Below are positions 1 through 14,100 of a stretch of 64,000 nucleotides of DNA, piece by piece (within the stretch, counting starts at the first letter, position 1; each line of letters begins with the position of its first letter). Origin of the DNA: Gordionus sp. m RMFG-2023 (taxonomy: Eukaryota; Nematomorpha; Gordioida; Chordodea; Parachordodidae); contig NC_088779.1 of assembly GCF_954871325.1 (NCBI RefSeq), positions 24,786,869 to 24,850,868 of the forward strand, given 5' to 3'. The notes beneath the pieces are model-generated. The model worked only from the letters and a program-made list of their open reading frames with translations, searched no databases and was not told the DNA's origin. Both the position numbers and the translations under genes were made by a program.

Positions 1-631
1 CAGATAAATACGCTGCTAATTTATTCTATGAATTAATATCGATTTCAAATTTGGTAATATATTTAAATACCATTTTATAATTTCCTACCAAATAGCTAAA
101 GTAAAATATAAAATTTATATTTAAGGTTTAAAATTTATATGGATATAAGGACTTTTTTGAATAAGTATTTATGAAAGTCAGAAGCCTGTCATCTTTACGA
201 CGGTATGGAAGAGCCCATGTAACCAATTAGCGGACAATTCAATAGGCTTCAGGTTTTTGTAAAAGGAAATTTCCAACGACTATATATGTGAAGTGTGCTA
301 ATCTTAGCATTTCTGATTCGTGTTCTCTACCAATGATATCAAATTGTTTAGGTAATTTTGTTTATTTTGATTAGAATTTCTCATTTACAATAGGTAAAAT
401 ATTAGCATCTATGAAATGTTTAGATATCCCAGTCAAAATATAATAAACAGAATTATATCTGAAGTTTCTTGTTTAACATAAAGAAACATTATAAAAAGCA
501 TGCCCAACAAGATGAAGCCTTTATCATAAAAATTAACGACTTTTATAGAGCTAGAAGAGCCTATTTATAAATGCTCTTACTGAGATAAACCAATAAATAG
601 CCTGAAAAAGACATTTCTTTAGAAGCGAATT

Positions 632-1290
632 TTGGAGACAATACTACAACCGTATTTGTTTTTTTTTGCATTAGAATGTATTAACAAATTACTTAATTAC
701 ATAAGTATTTTATGTAAAATATTTGAAAAAAATGACATTGATTTGACTGAGACTATGAGAATAATTGAAAGCATCATATCGGAATTGAAGGAAATTAGGG
801 CAATTATAAATGACGAATTTCATTAATATATGACATTGCTGAGTCATGGAGCTCTTTGAATTTAAGATTTGTCTTCCTCAACTCAGGACATTTATCGGCA
901 GTACTTACAAATCTGCGAATATTATTGTCACGGAATCCTTCCAAATCCATTTCCTAATCTTGCTGAGAAAAAATTAAATAATGTTTATTGTGAGGATATT
1001 AAAGTATCACATGAACATTACTAACACAAACTATGATATAAAAGGTTAACTACAGTTGGTAAAATTTTACTAAATGTTATAGATGCTTTGCGTAATCTAA
1101 AACACAACTTAGAAAATTTTCTTAACATATTAAAATTATTGTATATTTTGGCAACTAGCCATTATTACAATGTAAGAACATTTCTTCTTTAAGAATAATA
1201 AAAACATACCTAAGAAGTACTATCTCTGAAAATAGATTGAATGGGTTAGCCCTTCTAGGGAGTTTACACCAAGCATTGATGAAAAATTAG
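632..1290 (+). mobile_element. Decayed hAT-type DNA transposase remnant
   Basis: A 64-codon frame at 632-826 resembles the helical middle part of hAT (ZMYM/TTF-like) transposases. Downstream, 1192-1290 reads RIIKTYLRSTISENRLNGLA and ends in a stop. This is the hAT C-terminal dimerisation motif, normally written as RIKTYLRSTM followed by RLNGLALL. The stretch between (about 830-1190) carries stops and frameshifts, so the copy is dead. No convincing terminal repeats or target duplication were found. It lies in an intron of the carbamoyl-phosphate synthase gene, upstream of the first exon visible here. Assignment to hAT is firm from the C-terminal motif; the extent on the 5' side is uncertain. 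Confidence 0.75.
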
Positions 1291-2110
1291 GTCAATTAGA
1301 AGATGGAATATCACATTATAAATTTATAATAATGCTTCTCGATTATATTTTTTCCCATTTTTTTTCACGATTATTTTGTAAGTTTATAAACATGCAATAA
1401 TTCTTTAAGTATATTTTTGTGCATTAAATCTATATTTCTAACATTTGTTTTTTTTTTATATTAAAAAATAATTTTTATATATCAAATTTTAAATGCTTAA
1501 AATATTTATATATATTTTTTTTTACAAAATTCTTTTTCGATACATTTATTTTACAGAGAGTCAGTAAGGCTAGTCCTATCTGAGACTCTTGAATAACTCT
1601 TAGAATTTTTTTTTAAAATAACGCCACCCATGATAAATTCGGCATAAGCGCCTGCAATGATTTAATATGACTAATTTTTTTTATTGACCTTTGCAATTAT
1701 ATTTATTCTGAATCTTCATAAAAGATTTTTTTTATTTTTAATTTAAAATAATATTTTACTCACCATAACCAATTATGGTAAAAATGTCGTTAAACTTAAA
1801 TTCACGCAATTTTTATAATGTTTTAAAAATAAATAAATATTCACATGTAAATACGTACAACGGCGTTGCCTGAATTTATTTATTTATTTTTGAGATCTTA
1901 GAATATATCATATCTGAGCTAAACCTTTCTTCGAGCACATCTAAATCGTAAAAAAAAATCAAAAATCTACCCATCATTTTTGTTGTTTTAACTTCATCAT
2001 AAATTCACTTTGTTATGCCTAAATAATTTTTTTAAAAATCCTTAATATATAATATATATATATACATACATCGCCTACTATATTTAGAGATATATTGCCA
2101 TATTTTTAAG

Positions 2111-5100
2111 GTACTCGTAGAAAAATCTCTTTTGGGTTGGAAAGAAATCGAATATGAGGTTGTCAGAGATATTGCCGGAAATTGCATTACAGTGTGTAAC
2201 ATGGAAAATTTGGATCCGCTAGGAGTGCACACTGGCGATTCTGTTGTAGTAATTTTAATTTTAATTCTTTTTTTTTGTTTAAATGTTACAATAAAGTATA
2301 AGTAAATTAATACATTATTAATCCGCACACCCTTCAAACAATTTTTATATAATTATTAAATTATTATTGAAAACTTTATTTTGAACCTAACCAATAATGC
2401 TTAAATCAGACAGGTTGGACTATTTTGAATACTTTTTTGTATCGAAGACCCACAGAGGTCGAAATATTAGGGCCTTAAGCCTACCCCAGAATATTATATA
2501 GTTTATTCTGCCCCGGCCCGGATTTTTATGATCATTTTACGACGCCTCCGAATATTTTTAAAATTTGTTCATTATAAATTATTTTACAAATTGTTTTTAA
2601 CGGAAATTTAAAACACTAGTATTAAACGATTAAACGACGGGGGATATGATATTCCAACATATTCTAACATATTAATTGATATAATTTAAATTTATTATCA
2701 TTATTTTTTAAATAGCCCAGCCTTGATTTTTAAGATCATACCATTTTTTTTAACCCAGGCTGGGTTCTGAGCCTGCAGATATCTGATTTCTATTAAATAA
2801 ATAGGTATCACCGAGTCAAACTCTTTCAAACGAAGAGTATCACGTTTTGCGCGAAACGGCCATTAAGGTCATCAACCATTTGAAGATAGTTGGTGAATGC
2901 AATATACAATACGCACTAAATCCCAACCCACCTAAAGATTTAGAGGTTTTTTTTAAAATAAGGATTTTTATTTATAAAGGCGAGTGTGTTAATTATTTTA
3001 TTTGAATAAATCCAAAAATTACGCCCGGTTTGTACTTTATGTGGTGTAATATCGCTTTATTAAGATAGGACGAAATATTTTATTATTATATTTTATTGTC
3101 ATAATTATATTATTAAATATACATACTAATGCGCGAAACAAGAGTTTTAAAAAAAAGGCGGAATATTTGAAGGTCATTTTTTGTAAACCAATAAATTTTT
3201 TTGCTTCCATTGTATTTTGAAAATTGAGAGGGCTCTCCAAAATTTTGATTGGGCTTTGAGCCATACCCATAAAAAGTTTTTTTTTTAAAATTTTTTATTT
3301 TCTAAAGGTAAATGATAATTAGAATTTAATTTTTTGTTTGACATTTTCTATAATTGACGATTTTGAATCCGAAAGAAGAACCGAACCTATTTTTGCCGAA
3401 CTCGTCTTAAACCGAACCTGGTTCACGATTTTGATTTGATTTTTTAACCCTAACCGAACCTGGCGAAAAATTTTCTTGAGTTAATAAATTTTATTTACAA
3501 AAAAGTATTATTTATTCCTTTATATAATGGTAAGGGCGGATCCTCGAAAGTTGACTATTATATAGTGGAAGTAAACGCGCGTTTGTCACGTAGCTCCGCG
3601 TTAGCTTCCAAAGCTACCGGTTATCCGCTTGCGTTCATAGCTACCAAATTAGCTCTAGGTAATTTGTTTATTCTCCTTATTATATATTCATTCATTTTTG
3701 CTTTAGCAGAAACTACTCTGCCCGAATTCGACTCTCTAAGTCTGATCCAAAATTTTTCATAAATTTTTAAACCCGAACCTAATGAAATGTTTATTAACCC
3801 TGCCGGGCCCTTATTTTTTTTATTTATATTTCTACAATAAATTTTAACAACAAATTATTAGCTTTCATTTGGTTTACAAATTCGAACTGAATTCATTCGA
3901 CCACTTTTTGGAAAACAGAATGTGGAACGGTTTAAACCGATCCTGACCTTCATTAAAAAAAAATTACTTCTAGTATTTATTGTGGGTACGACTAAATACC
4001 GCATTGCTTAAAGCAATTCATCATAATTAATCACAATTTTATTATATAATATTTTTTTTAAAATAAGTAAACCACAAGTTGGAGCAGTCATCAGGATTCT
4101 TATTATTATTATTTCCGTGATTTATAATATAATGAATAAACTAGTGTTGTTAAAACCGAGTCGATTTAGCTGCGACTCGAGCAACGACTGACTCAAGTCG
4201 GCTAAATAAGCCACATTAGTCAGCTCAATTAATCGGCTCAATTAGTCGGCTTGCTTAGTCGACTCCCGGGCGATTTTATATACAAAAATAAAAATGTTAT
4301 AAAATTATTTATATATAAGAATTCTTAATCATAACTTTTTAATATATAGCAGACCTGCTGAGATACGATTATTATTAAAAAATAAAATCATTCTCTTTTT
4401 TAATTAAATCTCTTAACCTTATCCATTTTCATTCATTATATATATGCCTTATTTTATTTTTATACTATTCGCCTTTTTAGACATTCTCTTTTTAAATCCT
4501 TTATTTTGACATTTTAATTTATACCCTCTTTGGTCATTATTTATATTAGAGATATTTTATTATAACAAATAAAAATAATAATCTAAAAAATCAAATTTTC
4601 TGATGCCAGTCAGACGGAAAAATAAAGGAAGATAAAGTATTATTATTATATTATTAGTTAAAAAATATAAATAAAACATGATATCTAACTTTTGCATACT
4701 TGTTTTAAAGATCTTATATAAAATATAACATATTAACACAAGTATGAGATGGCACAAGGAAAAATATTTTATTGTTATATTACATAAAAAAAGACGATTT
4801 TTATAAAATCTATATTTATATTATTCCTTTTCTTTCTCCCCTGCCCTGCCTTGATGAAAGAAAAAAAAATATTATTTACTTTTTTTTTCGTGGGGTGGCG
4901 TATATTATTTTTATTTTACTATCCCTTACTTATAATTTTGTTTCATATTTTTTTAGAAATTTCTACATTTTATTATAAATTTTTTTTATTTAATTATGTC
5001 TATAATATGTCTTGTATATATTTTGATATAATATGTTTATTTAATTAAAAACAAAAAGAGTTAAAATACCAATTTAAAAGACATAGATGAGCTTTGTTAT

Positions 5101-8100
5101 ATAAATGTTTATTTTAATGTTCTGCCACGATATATGATATAAGATAATAATTTTTTCGTATTATAAGAATATTATATTTGTATATATACATATTTATTCG
5201 CTTCTTTTATTTACAATTTAACAAAAAAAGTTTTTTTTATTCTGAGAAAAATCCTTACAATATTTTTCGATTTTTCTGAAACTTTTCAAAGTTGTAGTAT
5301 GGGAGGCTGAGGTAAATTTATAAGATTTCAAAATTTACAATTTATTAAAATAAACCAACAGGAAAAAATAAAAAGTTGCTTTATTTAATTTTTTCAAAAT
5401 TTTAAAAACTAAAAAAAAGGATCATTATATTATAAAACTGTCTATTTATACAAATTTTCTAAATTGCATAATTGACCTTGTCGGATTATAAAAAATTATA
5501 AATTACATAGTAAATATCGTCTGATTCCCCTTATTCAAATTACAATTTTATGAACTTTAAATCATTATTCAAAATATATATAAACAAATTATATAGACGT
5601 TTCTTAAATTATAAATTAATTCAATTGAATATAAAAAAATTCACAACTGAAATAACCTTTTAATTTCTCCTACCAATCACAACGGTAGGCTTATTTAATT
5701 TTAACTATGTGAGTTTATAATCAGTATATATTATATATAAAGAATAAAATAGTGTAGAAACCACTAAATTGGTAGAAATATTTTTTTAAATCAATTTTTT
5801 ATTAATAAAATATTTTAAATATTCATTAATATAAAAATCTATTTTTATTTAATAAAAGGGAAAAAATATATTTAATAAAATTTTATAATTTAATAAATAT
5901 ATATCCAAAAGAGGACGTTAAATGCATAATTATAAAAATATATTAGTAAACCGTTTAAGCCTACTCAAAATGGCCGATGGCATCGCTGGTGATATCCGTT
6001 AAAAAAATATTCATTGTTAAATGTGGCTACAATTAAGTGTAAAACATTGTCCCACATATTTTAAAAATATTGTGATTTTACCGATAACCGACTCATAACC
6101 GATCCAATGTATAAGCTGGCTCTTTATTAATGGAAAAATCTTCATTTTTTTAAACTCATATATTTATGAGTTAAGCATTATTCCAAAATATATTAAAAAA
6201 ATATTGTGATTTGACCAATTGCCGAAATCAAAACCGACCGCTTACTTAATATTCGATCGACGAAAATTACTAGTAATATCAATTGAAAATGTTCATTTTT
6301 GTTTTATATCTCTATAATTACGTGAAAAACATTATCCCAAAATATATTTTAAAAATATTGTGATTTGACCGACAATCGACTTATAACCAATCTGGCTAAA
6401 TACTGCATTGTAGTATTATCAAAAATCTTTATTTTTATTTTATACACATATATTTACGTGTTAAGCATTATTCTAATAAATATTTTAAAAATATTGTGAT
6501 TTGACCGATTGCCGAACTCAAAGCCGACGGCTTACTAAATATACGATTGACCAAATTGACTAGTGATATCAATTGAAAAATGTTATATTTTATATCTATG
6601 ATTACATGTAAAATATTTTCCCAAAAATTGGTTTAAAAATATTGTAATTTGTCTGAAAACCGATTACCGACCCAATAACTAAACATGCATTGCTGGCGTT
6701 ATCCATAAAATAATCTTCATTTTTGTTTTATACCCATATATTTACGTGTTAAGCGTTATTCCAAAAAATATTTAAAAAATATTCCGATTTGATCGAATGC
6801 CGAACTCATAACCTACCGCATACTAAATATTCGTTTGACCAAATGACTAATGATATCAATTGAAAAATGTTCATTTTTGTTTTATATTTATGATTACGTG
6901 TAAAACATTATCCCAAAAATATTTATGTAAATATACTCTTATAAAACAAAAGTGAAGATTTCTCCATGGATAATGCCAGCAGTGCAGTATATCAGTCAAA
7001 TCATTTTTTGAAATATTATTTGGGATAATGTTTACACGTAATTATTGCGACTTATAAATGGATATCACCAGTAATGGAGTATTTAGTCATAGGCCGGCTT
7101 TGAGTCGGCAATCGGTCAAATCACATATTTTGAAAATATTTTATAGGATAATGTTTTACATATAAGCATTGAAAACAAAAATTATAAGATTTCGATCAAT
7201 AACGTTGTGCCGTACAGGTTTACGATTATTTTTAAATTCTAAACTTATACTCAAATTAAATATCAAAGAAACCTGTCATTTTTTTTATAATTTCTAGGTT
7301 TTCCACATGTATCTACACCCAAATATTAAAAAGGCACTAATTAATAATCATTCGTGTTTTCTAATTGTTTATTTCAATTACTAATTATGAAAATCAAGAA
7401 TTGAAGGTGACAAATTTTAATTTATTTATAGTTAATCAAAATTATTCTAAAATAACATATATAAAACTGAAACGAAAAATATAAAATCAAAATATAAAGT
7501 AAAAATTATAAAACTTTTTCTTTTCTTTTCTTTTCTTTTCTTTTCTTTTCTTTTCTTTTTCTTGATTTATTACATTTTCGATTTCACTATTTATACTACT
7601 AAAATTTATATACCATCAATAATTATTTCATATAATTGTCATTTAATTTGCTTAAAATTTAAACCTTTCAATTATCATTACAAATTTTATATCCAAATTA
7701 AGTGTTTATCTTTAAAATTATAAATAACTTTTATTTTTCAATACACGTATTTGACACCAATATAATATTTTCATATTTATGCTTTTAACGCCCTCTTTTG
7801 GAGATATATTTATTAAATTTTAAAATCGGAAAATAACATTTGAGTTGTAATAAGCTAGATTTATATATTAATATTTAATCTTTATTTTTTATTTAAAATA
7901 AGATAATATGAATTTTTTCTTATTAGTTAGGATTAATTGCTTTTTAGCAATGCAGTATTTAATCATACCGAAATTTTTATTGTTACTTTCTAACTTATTA
8001 TCTATTCTTTATTTTTCCCTTTTCTCTCACTGCACTTTTAAGCTTAACGCCTTTTACAATACTTTTTTATTTTTCAAATTAAATATATAATTTTTTTCTT

Positions 8101-11100
8101 ACTTGTAATAATTTTTTCCTTCTTCTTTTCTTTTGAACAAAATATAATTTTTAAACGAAACCAAAAAAATAAATTTCTAAAAAAATAGACAACAATATGA
8201 TGAAGAAAATCTGGAAAAATGACAACTGTCCTTTATTTAGTTTTTTATCTATATATATCTACTGCAAAATAAATATAAATTGATTAATAATATAATTAAT
8301 CTAAAAATAGCAATTTTTATATTAAACCTTTTTAATAAAAATATATTAAAAGAATGACTGCGCAAAAAAAAATAAAAAAACATTCTTCACAAACAAAAAA
8401 TGACTTTGCAATTTATCATAAAAATGACTACACTTTACATAAAAAACGATATACATAACAGTTACCACAATAAATTTAACACAAACCCCCCCCCCCCCCT
8501 CCAAAAAGCGTTTCCTTAAAAAGAATTATTTTAGCTTGGCGCATTTTTGCTCTTCCTCGGCAAATACCAATGAAACATTACTTTCAAATTTAATAAGAAT
8601 CCTAAAATTATATTTTAACACGTAATACAAATACAGGTTTCACTCTTCCCGAACTTAAAAACACAACAACTGGCGTTACTTCGGCCTGCTTCGAACCCAG
8701 TTTGGATTATGTAGTGACTAAGATACCTCGATGGGATTTAGATAGATTCCACGGAATATCCAAAGAAATTGGGAGCAGTATGAAAAGTGTTGGAGAGGTT
8801 AATTATTAAAATGTTTCTTCACCTAGTAGGAAAGAGTTAAGAGTTAATCAATAAGATTGGTACATAGGTATAGCCAGGATTTCGCTAAGGGGGGGGGCTC
8901 TGTTAGTTGTGGTTTTTCCCCATAAATTTTATTGGAAGCTTTAGGACCACTTATTGTTAGTCCTGTTTTAACCTAACAGTGCGATCTAAATAGAACCATC
9001 CGGCTAAACGATTTTTTAAAATTATTATTATAAGGATTCTGAGAAAAGTTTAGCACTTTTCTGATTTGAGTCAAACTTTGATCCAAATTAAGCTATATAA
9101 GCATATAGCATATGATTTCTCATCATAAATATAACATTGGAATAGGTGATGGCGATAGGCAGAACATTCGAAGAAAGTTTTCAAAAAGCGCTTAGAATGA
9201 CTCACCCATCTGTGATGGGCTTGACCCCCTTCGTTCCCCTAACCAAAACCGACTCGGATATGAAAGTGGAGATGAAGGAGATAAAAACGCCCTCTCATAA
9301 TAGATTGTATATAATTGCTAAAGTAAATATATTTGCTTTTTTATAGTTGAAAACGATGTAAATGTTATTAAGTGGAAAATTCCCATGGGAACATTCTATT
9401 TATTCCCAGGAATTTTATGAATTATCCTGGAAACATTTTGTATATATTTATTTAATATATATATAGAATATGTTTATTAGCTCAGATGATAAAAAATTAA
9501 CTTTGACGAATATATTTAATATAAATTGATTTAGATTCAATAAATAAAATTATTTAAAAGCACTAATTTTATAATCCATTTTTAAAATCTGTGGATAACT
9601 TGAAAAATATAGAAAAAGAGCAATAATATTACCATGTTTTTTAAAAAATATTTTAAAAAATTTGGAGGATAAAATATTTTAATGATATTATTATAGGCAC
9701 TGAAGGAGGGTATGACTGTAGACGAAATTTATAAAGGGACCGATATAGATCCGTGGTTTTTGGGAAAAATGAAGAACATAGTCGACTTACAAACCATGAT
9801 ATCCAAATTTAATATGTATGAAATATTTTGTAAATCATCGTAATCATGAATTTTTTGACTTTGGGGCTGAGCGGACGGGATTTATTTAGTAAAATGGGTG
9901 TAGTATTTAATCTGAAATTGCCTGTGTATACAAATTCTAAGGCTGATAGTATTATATATTAATAATAGGGCTGTTCCGATATTAAATATCGGATAGGGAT
10001 GGGGGGAGGGCTAATATATAAAATTTTTAAAAAATATCAGATTGGTCCAATATTTCTCAAGAAACCGATCCGATATTTTTTTATAATTTTTGGTTATTTT
10101 ATGATTAAATATATAATTATATAATATAATTTGTTTTATACATAATTTCATAATAATTTATTAAAATTAATAAAAGGAACCCATATTCAATTTATTTGTA
10201 ATGCTTGAAAACAAAAATTCGAATTATTTTAAAAGATCACGTAGCTTATATATTATCTGCAGCAAGAAAAAAGGGTTTAAACGTATCTAACGAATCATAT
10301 TCAGCTAGATTCTATTTAGCCGATTATTTGAAAACGGTTAATTCAAGATCTTGGTCAAATTAAAATTACCCAAGTTTGAACATTTTGCTCACAGATTTGG
10401 ATATCTATTGGCGAAATTTCGAGCTTGGGAATATTATTTTGGTTCTTTGATTTTTTTTTATAAATCGGCTAAATCAAGTTTTTTTTAGCAACACCGCATT
10501 CAGCTATAAATACCCACATTTTAAATAAGATGATTAACTTTTGGAGAATGAAAAAACAAAATACATTTAATCTTTCGTGAAAATTAGTTGGTTTTTAAAT
10601 AAACGACAATGCTTCAAAGATAGATGATAAATGAAAATCAATATAAATATCGATATAGGTTATCGGATTGGATATATAGTAATATTGGGAAATCGATGAA
10701 AAATTTATTGATCGGCACAGCCCTATTTATTAGTATATGAATCATCCATTCAGCATCAATGAATTGAGGTAAATTGATTAGATTTCCAGAGATTTCTAAA
10801 CCCCACCTAGCCAATGACCATTTTGCCTCCCCCCTCCCCCATTCGAAGATTAGGTATTATCGTCTTCCTCCTACTAAATCAATCAAAACTACCCCCACCT
10901 CTACCTCTTCTTTATTCAAATGCGATACCGTCATTATAACTACTTACCCTTTTTCAATTTAAATGACGATCTTGCATCATGCTCCCTGCATAAGCTCCTG
11001 TTTATTGCACGAAATCCGATTTTATCGACCCTCCCGGTTAAAATTAATTCATTTTATGGGCCTCCTTTTCATAAACTTGAGTCCCCTGTATGTGCAAAAA

Positions 11101-14100
11101 TTTGGCATGGATATTACCGCATCGCAGGAATGTCTGTTGCCTATGTTTAATATAATTAGCTCTCAGTTTTATATTATTATAAAAATGTTATTAATCTCTT
11201 TTAATTATAATAATATTTTGGTATAATAATGACCCCCCTCCCACCCAAGTGATAATCTAAGTCAAGAAATCCTGCGTTTAGCGAAAGAGTACGGCTTTTC
11301 CGATTCCCACTTGGCTAAATTATTGAAATCAGACGAGGATAAGGTTAGACAATTGAGGAAAAAATTGGATATAGAACCATTCGTTAAACAAATTGATACA
11401 ATGGCTGCAGAATATCCTTCCCAAACTAATTACCTGTACATGACTTACAACGCTATGGTTTGTTTATGTTCTAATATATATATGATAGACTTTCAGAGTG
11501 TTGCTTGAACCCATGCGACGCTGGACTTAAGTCAGAAACATAAAAATTGACCTTTTTTTTAAAAAAACATTGGGTAGACTAGGTCTTTTCCCACACTTTT
11601 TTTAAAAATTTCCTCTAAAAATTTGACAAAAAAATGGGGAGGAAGGGGGGGGGGTAAATGGGAGAAAATGAAAAATTAATTTTTTCTGTTAAAAGTTGAG
11701 TTGTGAGGTACACGTGAAATCTCTAAAAGTGTCCATTGTGACAACATTATAATTATCACCTCTTTAATGTGACCATCTTAAAATGACTACATTTAAGAAA
11801 ATTTAAAAGTGAATTATCTATGATCCGACACTTATCAAATTTGATTTTATTATTTAGGCTCAGACGAGAATTTATATCTACTTTAGCATCATCAATTTTA
11901 TTTCTTGGTATGATGCTTAGTCTTTTTTAAGTTAAGCACCTGACTCCAAAATGAAGTCAAACTCATTGTAAAACACAGGGTATGAACTGATATACATTAA
12001 GGATATCTGATAGTTTTAACTCTCAATTAACATTAATATTACAGTCTAATTCCAAACTCATAGAGTTAACTCCTTAGATTAAAATACAATCAATAGGAAG
12101 ATCATGAGATTATATTTATATGCAAGCTTAGAAAAATAATAGTTTTGCTTCATTCTAAAATTACTTACTATAGTATAGCTTGAAAAGAAAGCTTTGCAAT
12201 ATTACATATTCCGTTCAATCTATATATATATTATAATCTTCTCATTTATTCTCTATGTTAGGAACACGATCTCCATTTTGACGATAAGGGCATAATGGTA
12301 TTGGGATGCGGGCCTTATCACATAGGTAGCAGCGTGGAATTCGACTGGTGCGCCGTTTCTTGCATGAGAAATTTGAGGAAGTTGGGATACAAATCATTGG
12401 TAGTTAATCACAATCCAGAAACCGTTAGTACTGGTAAGTCACCTCGAATTATTTTATCAGTGTTTTAAATTTTGACAGCAGTTCGACTTGTACCCTACCT
12501 TAGATTTGAATTTTTTTTATCTATTTTCATCATGCATGTAAGAAAAAAAATGGTCACATATTAATAAAAATATTGCTGCATGCCACTTGGTCGGAAAAAT
12601 TTCTCAATATGAACGATTTATATCGTAATTATATATTAATAGCTGGATATTATGACATGTGACAACCTCATTATTCGGGTTCAGACCGCGATTAGCATAA
12701 AAATATCAAATATTGATCTGACCTGCCTGAACCACTAAAATACATTTAAATTTTCTTCAAAAGGTCAATATCGGCGCCTGTTCAATATTATCGGTGCAGT
12801 TATAATTTTGATAAAATAATGTTTTTTAAAAAAACATAATCCGTGATATCGATGATTCGCGTCAAATTTTGAGCGCTATGTTCGCTATCTTTACATGTTA
12901 CTCTATTTAAAAGAAAAAATAAATAAATTATGTTGTTTGAATTCAAGATTTTGACGAATGCGATAGATTGTATTTCGAGGAAATAAGCCTGGAAAGGATT
13001 TTGGACATTTACGAGCGTGAAAACAACCAGGGGGTCATAGTTAGTGTAGGCGGCCAGATACCCAATAATTTGGCTTTGCCATTGTACGAAAAGGGAGTTA
13101 AAGTGTTTGGGACCGATCCTCGCCAGATATATTTCGCAGAACAAAGGTTAATTTTCTTTTAAAAAATAATTGCCTAATTTAATATACTCAAAAATTGATT
13201 TTTTTTTTGAGATATGGTTATATTTTTTATTTCTCTATTTTTTTCCCTGAGATTTATTCACATTTAGTTTAATATAGTGAAAATAAAAGGCGAACGAACT
13301 TTTGAACCCTCTCCGAAATACCAAAAGATGGAAATACGAGAATGGGAATCGATTGGGAAATATTTTCGTCCCTTTTATTTTTTTTAAAAAAATATTAATT
13401 TAGATTTGAAAATCTAATCTTAGAAATAAACAAACTCCTTAAATATTAATTATTTTGTATATTTATTTCAAAAAAAAACGATGCTCTGTTGATTTAATAA
13501 TAATTTTTTTTAAAAATCTTTAGATCTATTTTCTCGAGAATTATGGATGAATTGGAAATCCTACAACCACCCTGGAAAGCTATCTCATCACTGGTAAAAA
13601 AATGACCATTATATGTTATTTTACCTCTTAATTTAAAGTGTATAATTTTTTTAAATTTTACTTGTGTCATTTCTTACCCTGATAATACAAGGTTAAATGC
13701 TATAAATATAACAAATATTTCGTTTTTATTTGACATTTTTCCTACTTTTGATTTGCGTTTAGAAAAAAAAGGTTAATTAATTCATTTCAAAATTAGTAAA
13801 CAATATGAAACACAGCAGTGCTCACGGGAATTTTTTTTTCCCCAGAAAAGGTCTAAGTTAACCAGTGTAGACAACAAAGGAATATCATTTTAATGAATAT
13901 ACAACATTTTCCTTTATAAATTTATATTGAATTTAAAATAAAGCGCTAATTTTGAAATTTTTTTAAAATACAAACACCTTTTAAAACAAGGACGAAGCCA
14001 TATCGTTCGCTCAAAAAGTAGGGTACCCCGTCTTACTCAGGCCCTCTTTCGTGCTTAGCGGATCGGCCATGAACGTGGCTTACAATGAGAAACAATTGAA

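Noticed and set aside
2032-2337. Minus-strand 101-codon frame
   Set aside because: It is the antisense shadow of the synthase exon at 2111-2248.
12800-13144. Minus-strand 114-codon frame
   Set aside because: Antisense of the synthase exon 12948-13146; the plus strand matches CPS1 residue by residue.
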